Assembly (NCBI RefSeq): GCF_013377755.1
Contig: NZ_JABXWR010000001.1
Span: 62,001 to 126,000 of the forward strand
Length of the DNA: 64,000 nucleotides
Origin: Methanofollis tationis
GTDB taxonomy: Archaea > Halobacteriota > Methanomicrobia > Methanomicrobiales > Methanofollaceae
Direction: 5' to 3'
The notes beneath the pieces are model-generated. The model was not told the origin of the DNA. It saw only the letters and a list, made by a program, of their open reading frames with translations, and did not search any database. How positions within the stretch are numbered: position 1 is the first letter of the stretch; each line of letters opens with the position of its first letter. Shown here piece after piece: positions 1 to 8,537 of this stretch. Made by a program: the position numbers and the translations under genes.

Positions 1-1193
1 CAGTGCCAGCAGCCGACCCGCTCAAAGCCCATTTCATAGAGGGGGTTGTACGGCACCTTTCTCCACCAGAGGTACAGGAACACCTCAAGCGCCCGCCAGT
101 TCCTGATCGGTGAGATATTCAACTGCAGGGGGTTGAACGGGTTTTCCACAACCGGCGGGAGGGTCGAGCGCATGAACGACTCGTACCACCGGTTGCCCTG
201 CACGGTGACGCAGGGGCCCTGCCGGCTGAGCCAGTCCTTTACCGGCTGGAGCTTGAGCCGCTCACAGCACCAGCGGTCGTCCTTTCTTGGCAGATCGTAT
301 TTTTTAACGTCTCTCCAGAAGTCCCCGCCGCGGATGACCTTCTCGATCCCGGTCTCCTTCACGAACGCCTGCGTCTCCGGGAACTCCATGCCGGTGTCCA
401 CATAGTAGGCGTCGGTGATCCCGGCCCGTCTGGCGATTTCGAGGACCACGGTGCTGTCCTTGCCGCCGGAGAATGAGACGTTGGCGCGCGGCCGGTCGTC
501 CATGTGCTGCCTGATGAAGCGGACCGCCGTCCGCTCGAGGTCCTTGAGGGCGCGGACATTCACCCGCACGGCCTCTCCCCACGAGGGGTCGGGGAGGTCC
601 ACGGTCTCGACCTTCCCGATCTGTTTCACCCTCACCTCACCGTCCCTGAGGATCCCGGTGCCCCACCGCTCCCCGCTCCTGACGATGACCGGGCCGTTTG
701 AGATGTCGGTCCTGACGGCGACTTTTTTGCCGCCGATGCGCCGGTTCTCCTGTCTCTGCTCGGCCGCCGCTCCGGTGATGTCCACGATGCCCTTCGTAAT
801 GAAGGGGAGGAGGGAGCGCAGGGCGTCCTGCGAGAGATCGAGGGTATAGGATCCGCTGACCGGATCGTAGGTGAGACGGCCGAAAACGACGCCGTTTGCG
901 ATGATCATCTCCGTCCGGTCGACGCCGCCGATCTTGTTAAAAAGAATGATCTGAGGGATATGGTCGGTCCCGTAGCGCTCCTGGAGAAGGGACCTGAGCA
1001 GATCCATATCGTGGCCCAGGGCGGGCCTGAGGTCGTAGGGTTTCTGGAGAGGGATCTCCCCACCTTCGGCCCCGCATCTGCAGGTTCTGCCGATAAGTGG
1101 GAGATTGCACTGCCTGCACCAGTACAGGGTCTTTTTGACCGAAGGTTCCCGCATAGGATCAGGTACGATCGAGAGGCGGATAATAGGTTGCAT
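1..1193 (-). CDS. PAPS-reductase-family protein with N-terminal zinc ribbon (C-terminus beyond window)
   Basis: Partial gene whose C-terminus runs off the left edge. The N-terminus has a Cys-rich ribbon (WCRQCNLPL then CRCG). About residue 220 it has SGGKDSTVVLEIA, the PP-loop of the phosphoadenosine-phosphosulfate reductase/ATP pyrophosphatase superfamily, followed by YYVDTGMEFPET and WCCERLK, typical of PAPS reductases. Family knowledge: methanogens carry long proteins of this type with extra Zn/Fe-S domains and an uncertain role in sulfur metabolism or tRNA thiolation. Two in-frame ATGs are possible, at 1193 (GGAGGGG directly before it and a TTATATC box about 20 bp upstream, so possibly leaderless) and at 1154 (no Shine-Dalgarno). 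It is divergent from purH. The substrate cannot be assigned from sequence. Confidence 0.8.
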   Translation of the reverse strand, partial: MQPIIRLSIVPDPMREPSVKKTLYWCRQCNLPLIGRTCRCGAEGGEIPLQKPYDLRPALGHDMDLLRSLLQERYGTDHIPQIILFNKIGGVDRTEMIIANGVVFGRLTYDPVSGSYTLDLSQDALRSLLPFITKGIVDITGAAAEQRQENRRIGGKKVAVRTDISNGPVIVRSGERWGTGILRDGEVRVKQIGKVETVDLPDPSWGEAVRVNVRALKDLERTAVRFIRQHMDDRPRANVSFSGGKDSTVVLEIARRAGITDAYYVDTGMEFPETQAFVKETGIEKVIRGGDFWRDVKKYDLPRKDDRWCCERLKLQPVKDWLSRQGPCVTVQGNRWYESFMRSTLPPVVENPFNPLQLNISPIRNWRALEVFLYLWWRKVPYNPLYEMGFERVGCWH

Positions 1194-1240
1194 CCCCTCC
1201 CCTTGAAAGATATAAGATATTCCGGCTCCATACATTCATC

Positions 1241-2725
1241 ATGAAATGGGCACTTCTCTCGGTCTGGGACAAGGCCGGCATTGTGGACCTTGCAGCGACC
1301 CTCAGTGAGAACGGCTACCGCATCATCAGCTCGGGAGGGACAGGACGGGCCCTGAAGGAAGCAGGGATCGATTTTGTCGAAGTTTCCGATTATACGGGTT
1401 CGCCCGAGATCATGGACGGCAGGGTGAAGACCCTCCACCCGCGCATCCACGGCGGTCTTCTGGGCCGGCCCGAGATCGACGCTGAGGTGATGAAGGACCT
1501 CGCCATCAACCCGATCGACCTCGTCGTCGTCAACCTCTATCCCTTCGAGAAGATGTCGGGCGAGCACCTCGACCTGGACAGACTCATCGAGTTCATCGAC
1601 ATCGGCGGGCCGGCGATGATCCGGGCCTCGGCGAAGAACTTCAAGTACGTCTCGGTCGTCGTCGACCCTGCCGACTATCCCCTGGTGAAAGCGGCGGTGG
1701 CGAAGGGCGGGTTTACCTACGAGGAACGGCTCGCCCTTGCAAAGAAGGTCTTTGCACGGACCGCCGCGTACGACGCCGCCATCTCGAACTATCTCTCAGG
1801 CCTCGACGGCGGTTTCCCGGAGACCTACTCCTTCCAGTTCAGGAACGGCCGCTCCCTCCGCTACGGCGAGAACCCGCACCAGCAGGCGGCCGTCTATGGC
1901 GAGACCGGGATCGCCGGCCAGACCCCGATGCAGGGCAAGGAGATGTCGTACAACAACTACCTCGACGTGCACGCCGCCGTCTCCCTTCTCAGAGAATTTG
2001 ACGAGCCTGCATCGGTGATCGTCAAGCACAACAACCCCTGCGGCGTCGCCCTCGGCGCCGACGTCCTCGAGGCCTACATCGCCGCCCGCGAGGTCGATCC
2101 CGTCTCGGCCTACGGCTCGATCGTCGCCGTCAACGACGAGGTCGGGAAGGCGTTTGCCGAGGAGATCTGCGGCACCTTCGTCGAGGTGATCGTCGCCCCG
2201 TCGTACAGCCCCGAGGCGATCGAGACGATGAAGACCAAACCAAACATGCGTGTCCTCCTCCTGCCCGCGAAGATCGAGGCCGACGAGGTCAGGAGCATCG
2301 ACGGCGGCATCCTGGTCCAGCGGACCCCCGAACCACAGGAGGAGTGGCAGGTCGTCTCCGAGCGCGAACCGACCGAGAACGAGATCAGGGCGATGCGGTT
2401 TGCGATGAAAGTCTGCAAGCATACGAAGAGCAACGCGATCATCTATGCGACCGACCGTGCGGTGGTCGGCATCGGCGCCGGGCAGATGAACCGGGTCGAC
2501 TCGGCCAGGATCGCCGTTGAAAAGTCCCGCTCCCCGGTCACGGGCACGGTCGTCGCCTCCGACGCCTTCCTGCCCTTCCCCGACACCCTCGAAGTGGCGG
2601 CAGCGGCCGGGGCGACGGCCCTTGTCCAGCCCGGCGGCTCGATCAGGGACGCAGAGGTTATCGAGGCGGCGAACCGTCTGAACGTGGCGATGGTCTTTAC
2701 CGGTGTGCGCTATTTCAGGCACTAA
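1241..2725 (+). CDS. purH: Bifunctional AICAR formyltransferase / IMP cyclohydrolase
   Basis: This enzyme catalyses the last two steps of de novo purine synthesis: AICAR is formylated with 10-formyl-tetrahydrofolate (or an analogue) and cyclised to IMP in the cytoplasm. The 494 residues are near the usual 500-530. The N-terminal methylglyoxal-synthase-like cyclohydrolase domain covers about residues 1-130 (SGGTG at 31-35, VKTLHPRIHGG near 62-72). The transformylase domain follows, with RYGENPHQ at 207-214 and the catalytic KHNNPCGVA at 262-270. GAGQMNRVDSARIA lies near residue 410. Many archaea use separate PurP and PurO; a fused PurH is known in Methanomicrobiales. The ATG at 1241 follows a short leader with no strong ribosome site. 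It is complete and monocistronic. Confidence 0.96.
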   Translation: MKWALLSVWDKAGIVDLAATLSENGYRIISSGGTGRALKEAGIDFVEVSDYTGSPEIMDGRVKTLHPRIHGGLLGRPEIDAEVMKDLAINPIDLVVVNLYPFEKMSGEHLDLDRLIEFIDIGGPAMIRASAKNFKYVSVVVDPADYPLVKAAVAKGGFTYEERLALAKKVFARTAAYDAAISNYLSGLDGGFPETYSFQFRNGRSLRYGENPHQQAAVYGETGIAGQTPMQGKEMSYNNYLDVHAAVSLLREFDEPASVIVKHNNPCGVALGADVLEAYIAAREVDPVSAYGSIVAVNDEVGKAFAEEICGTFVEVIVAPSYSPEAIETMKTKPNMRVLLLPAKIEADEVRSIDGGILVQRTPEPQEEWQVVSEREPTENEIRAMRFAMKVCKHTKSNAIIYATDRAVVGIGAGQMNRVDSARIAVEKSRSPVTGTVVASDAFLPFPDTLEVAAAAGATALVQPGGSIRDAEVIEAANRLNVAMVFTGVRYFRH

Positions 2726-2785
2726 CCCCGGCCTCATCTCCTCTTTTGGGTTAATCCAATCTCATAACTCTCTCTTTTTTCGGTA

Positions 2786-2882
2786 GGTTTATATCTCAAA
2801 TGGTTACATCGAGATATGCATCGCGGAGGTGTTCTTGATGGATTACGGTTCAATGCTTGGAAATGCCTTTGAATATACAAAG
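2786..2882 (+). pseudogene. 5' end of a DUF4013 membrane-protein gene, cut by an IS
   Basis: A TATA-like TTTATAT (2788-2794), a GGAGGTG ribosome site (2824-2830) and an ATG at 2838 open a frame beginning MDYGSMLGNAFEYTKE. This is the start pattern of DUF4013 proteins, membrane proteins of unknown function common in methanogens. After 15 codons the frame enters the terminal repeat of the IS at 2883 and runs into the transposase. The rest of the gene is not downstream. The matching 3' part of a DUF4013 gene is at 35647-36012 on the other strand (see findings). The family call rests on few residues and is strengthened by that second fragment. Confidence 0.65.
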
Positions 2883-4029
2883 GAGGATTTCGAAATACCT
2901 CCCTCCGAAAGTACTATGTATTCTCGGATCGATCCTTTTTCAATGAGCACATTCTTCAATTTTGCAATTCGGGACGAATATGCCAAACTATCTGAACTCG
3001 GGAACACCCTGGGTGAAGTCTCCTCTTTGATCGACTGGGATGCCTTCCGCCCCCTCCTTTCTGATCTGTACACAAATGACGAGGGAAAAGGCGGCCGTCC
3101 GAACTATGATGTTGTCTTCATGATCAAACTTCTCGTTCTTCAGCAGTGGTATGGTCTTTCTGATCCGCAGCTCGAACGTGAAGCATATGATCGCCTTTCT
3201 TTCCGCCACTTTCTCGGGTACCCGACAAAAATCCCTGATAATTCGACGATCTGGCTCTTCCGCGAACGCCTGATCGCAACGGGAAAAGATACGGCCATCT
3301 GGGGGGAGTTGCAACGTCAGATCGACCAGAAAGGATTGACGATCCGGCGAGGCGTGATCCAGGACGCAAGTTTCATCACCTCAGATCCCGGTCATGCGCG
3401 TGCAGATACCCCTCGCGGAGACCAGGCAAAAACGCGGCGAAGCCGCGATGGCACCTGGACGAAGAAGGGTTCGAAATCGTATTTCGGATACAAACTCCAT
3501 ATTCTCCTGGACAAAGATCATCAACTCATCAGACGGATCACAACAACGACCGCTGCTCTCCACGACAGCCAGATCGACCTCTCAGAGAAGGGGGAGACGG
3601 TCTACCGGGACAAGGGATATTTCGGCGTGAAGCCCCGAGCATCCATGGACAAGACCATGCACCGCGCCGTCCGAAATCATCCGCTTTCCCTCAAGGAGAA
3701 ACGCAGAAACAAGGCAATCAGCAGGACGCGATCCCTGGTGGAGCGACCCTTTGCCGTGATCAAAACGGAATTTCGTGCAGGTTATGTCCGGGTGACAACC
3801 TGCGCACGAGCGCATGTCAAATGTCTCTTCTCGTGTCTTTCATTCAACCTGAAACAACTGCTGACAATTGAACGACAGACTGCTTGAGCGGCAGCTATCT
3901 TTCGTGAGAGAAAAAGGAGGGATAATAAAGTGAATTGAGAGGTGTGACGTAAAAATCGCGGGAATTCAACGAGGAATCGGGGGGTGAAGACCGATCTTTT
4001 GAAAAATGAGGGGGTTGATCGAAGTCCTC
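2883..4029 (+). mobile_element. IS5-family insertion sequence, copy A (1147 bp)
   Basis: The ends are set by comparison with copy B (36545-37691), which matches it throughout the stretches I compared and has the same length. Imperfect terminal inverted repeats are visible: GAGGATTTCGAAATACC on the left and, read inward, GAGGACTTCGATCAACC on the right (13 of 17 match). No target duplication is seen at its present flanks (AAAG left, GATT right), as expected if the flanks were exchanged by recombination. It carries one transposase gene and about 140 bp of non-coding 3' sequence. Confidence 0.88.
2916..3887 (+). CDS. IS5-family DDE transposase
   Basis: 323 residues from the first ATG inside the element; the ATG at 2943 (MSTFFNFAIRDEY) aligns with the start of the related transposase at 59239 and is equally plausible. 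The N-terminal DUF772-type domain (GRPNYDVVFMIKLLVLQQWY, LSFRHFLGYP) is followed by a DDE core: IQDASFITSD, the YRDKGYFG segment, and SRTRSLVERPFAVIK near the C-terminus carrying the glutamate. The frame is open upstream of the element only because it joins the truncated DUF4013 start. The protein is identical to that of copy B, so the copies are recent and probably active. Confidence 0.92.
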   Translation: MYSRIDPFSMSTFFNFAIRDEYAKLSELGNTLGEVSSLIDWDAFRPLLSDLYTNDEGKGGRPNYDVVFMIKLLVLQQWYGLSDPQLEREAYDRLSFRHFLGYPTKIPDNSTIWLFRERLIATGKDTAIWGELQRQIDQKGLTIRRGVIQDASFITSDPGHARADTPRGDQAKTRRSRDGTWTKKGSKSYFGYKLHILLDKDHQLIRRITTTTAALHDSQIDLSEKGETVYRDKGYFGVKPRASMDKTMHRAVRNHPLSLKEKRRNKAISRTRSLVERPFAVIKTEFRAGYVRVTTCARAHVKCLFSCLSFNLKQLLTIERQTA

Positions 4030-4031
4030 GA

Positions 4032-5069
4032 TTATAATTCAGGCTTCGTCTTCAGCGCCTCAACAAGCAGGGCGACCCCGCCCTCGAGGTCGGCGAGGTC
4101 CAGCACCTCGACCGGGGAGTGGATATAGCGGGTGGCGATGCTCAGCGTCGTGCTGGGGATCCCGCCGCGTTCGAGGTGGATCGAGGTGGCGTCGGTCGTC
4201 CCGCCCTTCCCGACCTCGAGCTGCACCTTGATCTCGCCCTCGGCGGCCGCCTTCTTCAGCCATGCGATCATCTTCCTGCTGGCGATCAGGCCGCGGCCGT
4301 TGTTGTCGATGATCGTGATCACCGGCCCCTCGCCCATCAGCAGGGAGACGTCCTTCCTCTCGATCCCCGGGTGGTCGCCGGGTATCGTCGTATCGGTGGC
4401 GATGGCGCAGTCCGGGTTGAGGCGGTAGGCGGCGGTCTTCGCCCCCTTGAGCCCGACCTCCTCCTGGACCGTGAAGACGCCGTAGATGGTGTGCGGTGAG
4501 TCGGCCAGCTGGAGGGCCTTGATCAGCATCGCGCACCCGGCCCGGTTGTCAAAGCACTTCCCGGTCACCCGGTTGTGCGCCAGTTCACGGAACTCACGGT
4601 CCAGGGTGACCGGCGTCCCGACCTCGATGCCGAGCCCGGCCGCCTCCTCCGCCGAGGTCGCCCCGACGTCGATGAACATATCATCCACCTTCAGCGGCTT
4701 TTTCCGGTCCTCGTCGGTCATCACGTGCGGGGGTTTCCCGCCGATCACGCCAGAGACCGTGCCCTTCGTCCCGTGCAGGACGACGCGCTGGGCATACAGG
4801 GTGGCGTCGAACCATCCGCCGACGGTGACGAAACGCACGAACCCGCGCTCGTCGATGAACTTCACCATCAGCCCGATCTCGTCCATGTGGGCCGCGAGCA
4901 GGATCGTGAAATCGTCGCCCTTCTTCACCGTGATCAGGTTGCCCATCGTGTCTTCCGTGATCTCGTCGACATACGCCGCAACCTCGCCGCGGATGACCTC
5001 CGCGACGCTTCCCTCGCTGCCCGAGATGCCGTGGGCATTGGAGAGTTTTTTGAGCAGTTCTTTTACCAT
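4032..5069 (-). CDS. M42-family glutamyl aminopeptidase/endoglucanase-type metallopeptidase
   Basis: Cytoplasmic di-metal aminopeptidase, of the family that forms dodecameric TET complexes digesting peptides released by the proteasome. The 345 residues have the usual M42 length. Metal and catalytic signatures are present: HMDEIG (His61), KCFDNRAG (Asp174), QEEVGLKGA (Glu203/Glu204), ATDTT (Asp226) and a late RYIHSPVE histidine. The ATG at 5069 follows GGGTGATC. It lies 12 bp after the aminotransferase in a probable hxlB-aminotransferase-peptidase operon. The copy-A IS end is only 2 bp beyond its stop codon, so its natural terminator has been lost. Confidence 0.93.
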   Translation of the reverse strand: MVKELLKKLSNAHGISGSEGSVAEVIRGEVAAYVDEITEDTMGNLITVKKGDDFTILLAAHMDEIGLMVKFIDERGFVRFVTVGGWFDATLYAQRVVLHGTKGTVSGVIGGKPPHVMTDEDRKKPLKVDDMFIDVGATSAEEAAGLGIEVGTPVTLDREFRELAHNRVTGKCFDNRAGCAMLIKALQLADSPHTIYGVFTVQEEVGLKGAKTAAYRLNPDCAIATDTTIPGDHPGIERKDVSLLMGEGPVITIIDNNGRGLIASRKMIAWLKKAAAEGEIKVQLEVGKGGTTDATSIHLERGGIPSTTLSIATRYIHSPVEVLDLADLEGGVALLVEALKTKPEL

Positions 5070-5081
5070 GTGATCACCCAG

Positions 5082-6203
5082 TTAATTCTTTCCGGACTCT
5101 TCCACGGCGGCGGCGATCCGGTCCAGCGCCCGCTTCAGGTCGTCCTGCGACGCCGCATAGCTGATCCGGGCGTAGCCGGGCGTGCGCGTCCCGAACGCCG
5201 AGCCCGGAACGATGATGACGCCTTTCTGGATAATGGCGTTGAAGAGATCGCCCTCGATCGGCAGGTAGACATAGAACGCACCCTCGGGCGTGGCAAACGA
5301 GAACCCGAGGTCACGCAGCCCCGTGCAGATGAGGTCCCGCCGTTTCCGGTATTCCTCGCGCATCGCGGCGACCGGCGCCTGGTCGCCGGCGATGGCGGCC
5401 ACAGCGGCGTACTGCGAGATCGAGGTGGCGCAGGCCTGGCAGTACTGGTGCACCTTCAGGCACTCCTCGACGATCTCCTTCGGGGCCGCAAGATAGCCCA
5501 GGCGCCACCCGGTCATCGAGTAGGTCTTCGAGGTGGCGTTGATCGTCACCACGTCCTCCCCGAAACGGGCGGCGCTGAAGTGGGGCTTTCCATAGGTGAA
5601 GTGCTCGTAGACCTCGTCTGAGACGACGGTCACGCCCGTATCTGCGGCATACTCCACCAGGGCCCGGATCGACTCCTCGCTCTCCACCATGCCGGTCGGG
5701 TTGGCCGGGGTGTTCAGCACAAAAAGGCGCGCCCCGTCCATCTGCTCCTTCGCCGCCTCCACGTCGATATGGAGGGTGGCATCGAGGGGCAGGCCCTCGG
5801 CCCGCCCGCCTGCGAGGGCGGCGAGAGCGGCGTACGAGACAAAACCCGGATCGGCCATCAGGACGCGGTCGCCCTGATCCACCATGGCCTGCATCACGAT
5901 ATGCAGGGCCTCGCTCGCCCCGGCCGTGACGATCACGCTGGAGGGGTCGTACCGGAGGCTGTTCTCGCGCAGCAACTTCTCCGCGATCGCCTCACGCAGT
6001 TCGGGTATCCCGGCGTTCACCGTATAGCCGGTTTTCCCCTCGTGGATCGCCCGGACCGCCGCCTCGCCGATATGCGCCGGCGTCGGGAAGTCGGGCTGGC
6101 CGAGGCCGAGGTTGATGGCGTCCTTCCCGGCCCCCTCGAACATCCGCCGGATCCCGGAGAGCTCGATGCCGCGCACCCGCTCTGCAAATCGTTCTGCTGC
6201 CAT
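5082..6203 (-). CDS. PLP-dependent class I/II aminotransferase (aspartate-aminotransferase type)
   Basis: Cytoplasmic transaminase that moves amino groups between an amino acid and 2-oxoglutarate. Family signatures are GLGQPDFPTP and GYTVNAGIPELREAIAEKLL at the N-terminus, VLNTPANPTG in the middle and SKTYSMTGWRLGY, in which the lysine binds pyridoxal phosphate. I chose the ATG at 6203 (MAAERFAERV, preceded by GAAGGCG) rather than 6254, because 6254 would overlap hxlB by 41 bp and adds residues unlike the family. This gives 373 residues. It begins 10 bp after hxlB. Exact substrate preference is not readable. Confidence 0.92.
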   Translation of the reverse strand: MAAERFAERVRGIELSGIRRMFEGAGKDAINLGLGQPDFPTPAHIGEAAVRAIHEGKTGYTVNAGIPELREAIAEKLLRENSLRYDPSSVIVTAGASEALHIVMQAMVDQGDRVLMADPGFVSYAALAALAGGRAEGLPLDATLHIDVEAAKEQMDGARLFVLNTPANPTGMVESEESIRALVEYAADTGVTVVSDEVYEHFTYGKPHFSAARFGEDVVTINATSKTYSMTGWRLGYLAAPKEIVEECLKVHQYCQACATSISQYAAVAAIAGDQAPVAAMREEYRKRRDLICTGLRDLGFSFATPEGAFYVYLPIEGDLFNAIIQKGVIIVPGSAFGTRTPGYARISYAASQDDLKRALDRIAAAVEESGKN

Positions 6204-6213
6204 AAAATCGCCT

Positions 6214-6813
6214 TCACTCGATATTGGCGTGCCGGCATTTGAGGTCTTCGACATCGGTCTCGGTGATCTCCATCAGGCGGGAGACGATCGCATCGGCGAG
6301 CACCATGCACGCCGTCTCAAAGATCGTCCCCAGGGGAGCGAACGACTTGTGCTCGCCCATCATCTGCCTGATCTCGAACTCCACCGACTCGTCCTTGACC
6401 TCGTCCCGGTGCGACTCGATCACCAGGACGCTGTCGGCGATCCGGCCGATCCGCGAGTCCTTGTTCGAGGTGATCAGGCAGAGGCGCCCGCCGATCTCTT
6501 TCGCGGTCTCGGCGAGTTCCGCCACCGTCTTCGTCTTCCCTGACCCGGAGAAGACGACCAGCACGTCGCCCTCTGCCATCGCCGGCGTCACGGTCTCCCC
6601 GACGACAAAGCACTGCAGCCCCAGGTGCATCAGCCGCATCGCAAAGGCCTTTGCCACAAGCCCCGAGCGGCCAGCCCCGAGGACGTAGATCCGCTTTCCG
6701 CAGAGGATCTCGTTCAAAAAGAGTTCCACCTCCTCTTTTGAGATGCTGTCGGCGATCGAGGCGATCTTCGACGCCATCAGCCGCATCATATCCTGTACTT
6801 CATGACCAGTCAT
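6214..6813 (-). CDS. hxlB: 6-phospho-3-hexuloisomerase
   Basis: SIS-domain isomerase of 199 residues that interconverts 3-hexulose-6-phosphate and fructose-6-phosphate. In archaea it works with 3-hexulose-6-phosphate synthase in the reverse ribulose-monophosphate route to make pentose phosphates. Supporting segments are VLGAGRSGLVAKAFAMRLMHLG, VFSGSGKTKT and ITSNKDSRIG. Known archaeal homologues have the same length and layout. It is first gene of the operon with the aminotransferase and M42 peptidase. The synthase partner is not in the window. Confidence 0.9.
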   Translation of the reverse strand: MTGHEVQDMMRLMASKIASIADSISKEEVELFLNEILCGKRIYVLGAGRSGLVAKAFAMRLMHLGLQCFVVGETVTPAMAEGDVLVVFSGSGKTKTVAELAETAKEIGGRLCLITSNKDSRIGRIADSVLVIESHRDEVKDESVEFEIRQMMGEHKSFAPLGTIFETACMVLADAIVSRLMEITETDVEDLKCRHANIE

Positions 6814-7064
6814 AATCGTCAGGAAAGATGGTCGTGCCAGCTACATTAGAATATCGTGCACCCCGCCGACAGCGGGATCGAGGCCGCCACCTTTTTTCAG
6901 GGCAAATTGGTATGTGGGGGGCGGTTGATCGCCGTGCATCCCTGAGCGGCTTCAGGCCCCCGGGGTCTGGTGGCCCCCCCCGTACCTGCCCATCCAGAAT
7001 ACGATCTTCGGGCGGGCGGCCCGGATCCCCTGCCTGAACCATCATCATCCTGGAGCGACCGGGC
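6814..7064. other. Intergenic region, GC-rich repeat-like
   Basis: No gene is seen. A C/G-run block near 6940-6990 (CAGGCCCCCGGGGTCTGG then a run of eight C) resembles the dispersed GC-rich repeats found at 15.2, 26.9, 31.3 and 35.4 kb. The segment just upstream of hxlB contains CTACATTAGAATATC, the only AT-rich stretch, and may hold its promoter. Confidence 0.4.
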
Positions 7065-7559
7065 TCAGATAAAACGCTCGAAGCGGTCAGATTTCGCCTT
7101 GCAGACCGGGCATACTTCGGGCGGCCCGTCCCGGGCGCAGAGATACCCGCAGACCCGGCACCGCCAGACCGGGAAGGGGAGAGCGCCGATACCTGTCGCA
7201 GGCGTCTCTTTCTTCTTCGGCCCGCCGGGCGGGCGCCGCTCGGGCACCGCCCCTGCTTTTTTCTTTCCAGCCGCGATCTCCCCGGAGACGTACAGGGCGC
7301 AGTAGCAGGCGCCGTACTCGGTCAGGTCGGGGTCGCGGTAGTCGCAGGGGCAGACGATATCGAGGTCCCGCTCCCTGACCCCGGCGGCAAGGCGGCAGGG
7401 GCAGGAGGGGTAGCCATAACGCCCGGTGTTTGCGAGCAGGCCGGAGACAAGCCCGTTCACGAACGCCCGGTCAGGGTTGAGGTGATACCCCCCGGCCTCC
7501 GCCTCTTTTTTCAGGCGGAGGTACTCCCGCTCGATCTCCGCGTCCGACGGCGGCGGCAT
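7065..7559 (-). CDS. Ferredoxin:thioredoxin reductase catalytic-chain domain fused to rubredoxin-like domain
   Basis: 164 residues. The N-terminal domain has the three paired cysteines of the FTR catalytic chain, CPC (53-55), CPC (70-72) and CYC (85-87), which hold a 4Fe-4S cluster next to a redox-active disulfide; CYC replaces the CHC of plant and cyanobacterial enzymes. A Lys/Pro-rich linker (about 98-122) leads to a rubredoxin-like CRVCGYLC...CPVC (Cys134, 137, 150, 153). Inferred role: passing electrons from ferredoxin or the rubredoxin domain to the glutaredoxin-like protein encoded just upstream. Its ATG overlaps that gene's stop as TGATG, implying translational coupling. Confidence 0.9.
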   Translation of the reverse strand: MPPPSDAEIEREYLRLKKEAEAGGYHLNPDRAFVNGLVSGLLANTGRYGYPSCPCRLAAGVRERDLDIVCPCDYRDPDLTEYGACYCALYVSGEIAAGKKKAGAVPERRPPGGPKKKETPATGIGALPFPVWRCRVCGYLCARDGPPEVCPVCKAKSDRFERFI

Positions 7560-7837
7560 CAGATAAGCGCCTCCCTGATATCCTCCTCCTTGTAGCCGAC
7601 GATCACCCGCCCGTTGATCACGACGGTGGGAAACGACCCCAGGGGGTTGTAGCGCTTCATCATATCGGCGTACACCCGCTCCATCTCCTCCCTCGGGAGC
7701 TGGTCCACAAAAACGTAGTCATAGGCCACGCCAAGGTCGTTGAGAAGTTCTTTGGTCCTGGCGCACCAGCCGCAGGTGCTCAGGGCAAAGAGCATGACCC
7801 GGCCCTTATCGGTTCCGGCGACGTGTATCGGGTCCAT
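7559..7837 (-). CDS. Glutaredoxin/NrdH-like redox protein
   Basis: 92 residues with a thioredoxin fold. The CGWC active site (22-25) follows strand VMLFALST, the cis-proline segment is SFPTVVI, and IVGYKEEDI follows. It is probably the small dithiol carrier reduced by the FTR/rubredoxin protein whose start overlaps its stop by one base. In methanogens similar carriers receive electrons from FTR-like enzymes rather than glutathione (family knowledge; the pairing here is inferred from gene order). The ATG at 7837 is the only sensible start. Confidence 0.9.
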   Translation of the reverse strand: MDPIHVAGTDKGRVMLFALSTCGWCARTKELLNDLGVAYDYVFVDQLPREEMERVYADMMKRYNPLGSFPTVVINGRVIVGYKEEDIREALI

Positions 7838-7880
7838 ATGTGATGGGGATTGCCGGGATCCGGTTTAAGGCTATCCCCCA

Positions 7881-8537
7881 TCAGGAGATCCCGATGATCG
7901 CGATCAGGTCGCGGATGCTCCCGAGCACATAATCCGGCCTGGACCCGAGGGAAACCGGGGTGTCGCTCTGGTCGCCGTACAGGGCATATGCCGTCCGCAT
8001 CCCGAGGGCCCGGCCCGGTTCGATCTCCCGCCTGATGCTGTCGCCGACCACCATCGCATCTGAAGGTGAGGCCGAGAGGGTGGAAAGGGCGTGAAGAAAC
8101 GACGCCGGGTCGGGTTTTCTCTGCCCCGAGATATCGGGCGAGACGATGCAGGCGAAGAGATCGTCGATACCGGCCTTCCGCAACCGCGAGTGCGCCTGGG
8201 AGGAATGGGCGTCGGTGACGACCGCAAGGGAGAGGTCTGCAGAGGCGAGGGCGTCAAGGGTCTCTCGCACGCCCGGATACGGGCGGATCGCGGCGATCTT
8301 CGCCTTCTCGTAGACCTTGCAGCACGGCATCACGCAGGAGCGGTCGGCGCCGATATCCAGGAGGTACTCGACCACGTTGGACGGGTCCTCGAACCCGACG
8401 CCCGGACGCCTGAAATAGGCGTACAACGCCTCTGCATCCCCGGCGCCCGCGTGCTCCACCACCGCCCGGCACGCCGCCCGCTTGGCCGCAACAAAATCCC
8501 AGAGGGTGTTGTCCATGTCGAAGAGCACGGCCTTCAC
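7881..8537 (-). CDS. HAD-superfamily hydrolase
   Basis: Phosphatase-type HAD protein, 218 residues. Motif I is VLFDMDNTLWDF (nucleophile and acid/base Asp), motif II is LAVVTDAHS, the motif III lysine is in GQRKPDP, and motif IV is MVVGDSIRREIEPG. I place the start at GTG 8537, which overlaps the upstream gene's stop in a GTGA arrangement and has GGGGAT upstream. The ATG at 8570 would overlap that gene by 37 bp. It is last gene of an operon with the PIN-domain and CARF-like genes. The substrate is unknown. Confidence 0.85.
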   Translation of the reverse strand: MKAVLFDMDNTLWDFVAAKRAACRAVVEHAGAGDAEALYAYFRRPGVGFEDPSNVVEYLLDIGADRSCVMPCCKVYEKAKIAAIRPYPGVRETLDALASADLSLAVVTDAHSSQAHSRLRKAGIDDLFACIVSPDISGQRKPDPASFLHALSTLSASPSDAMVVGDSIRREIEPGRALGMRTAYALYGDQSDTPVSLGSRPDYVLGSIRDLIAIIGIS

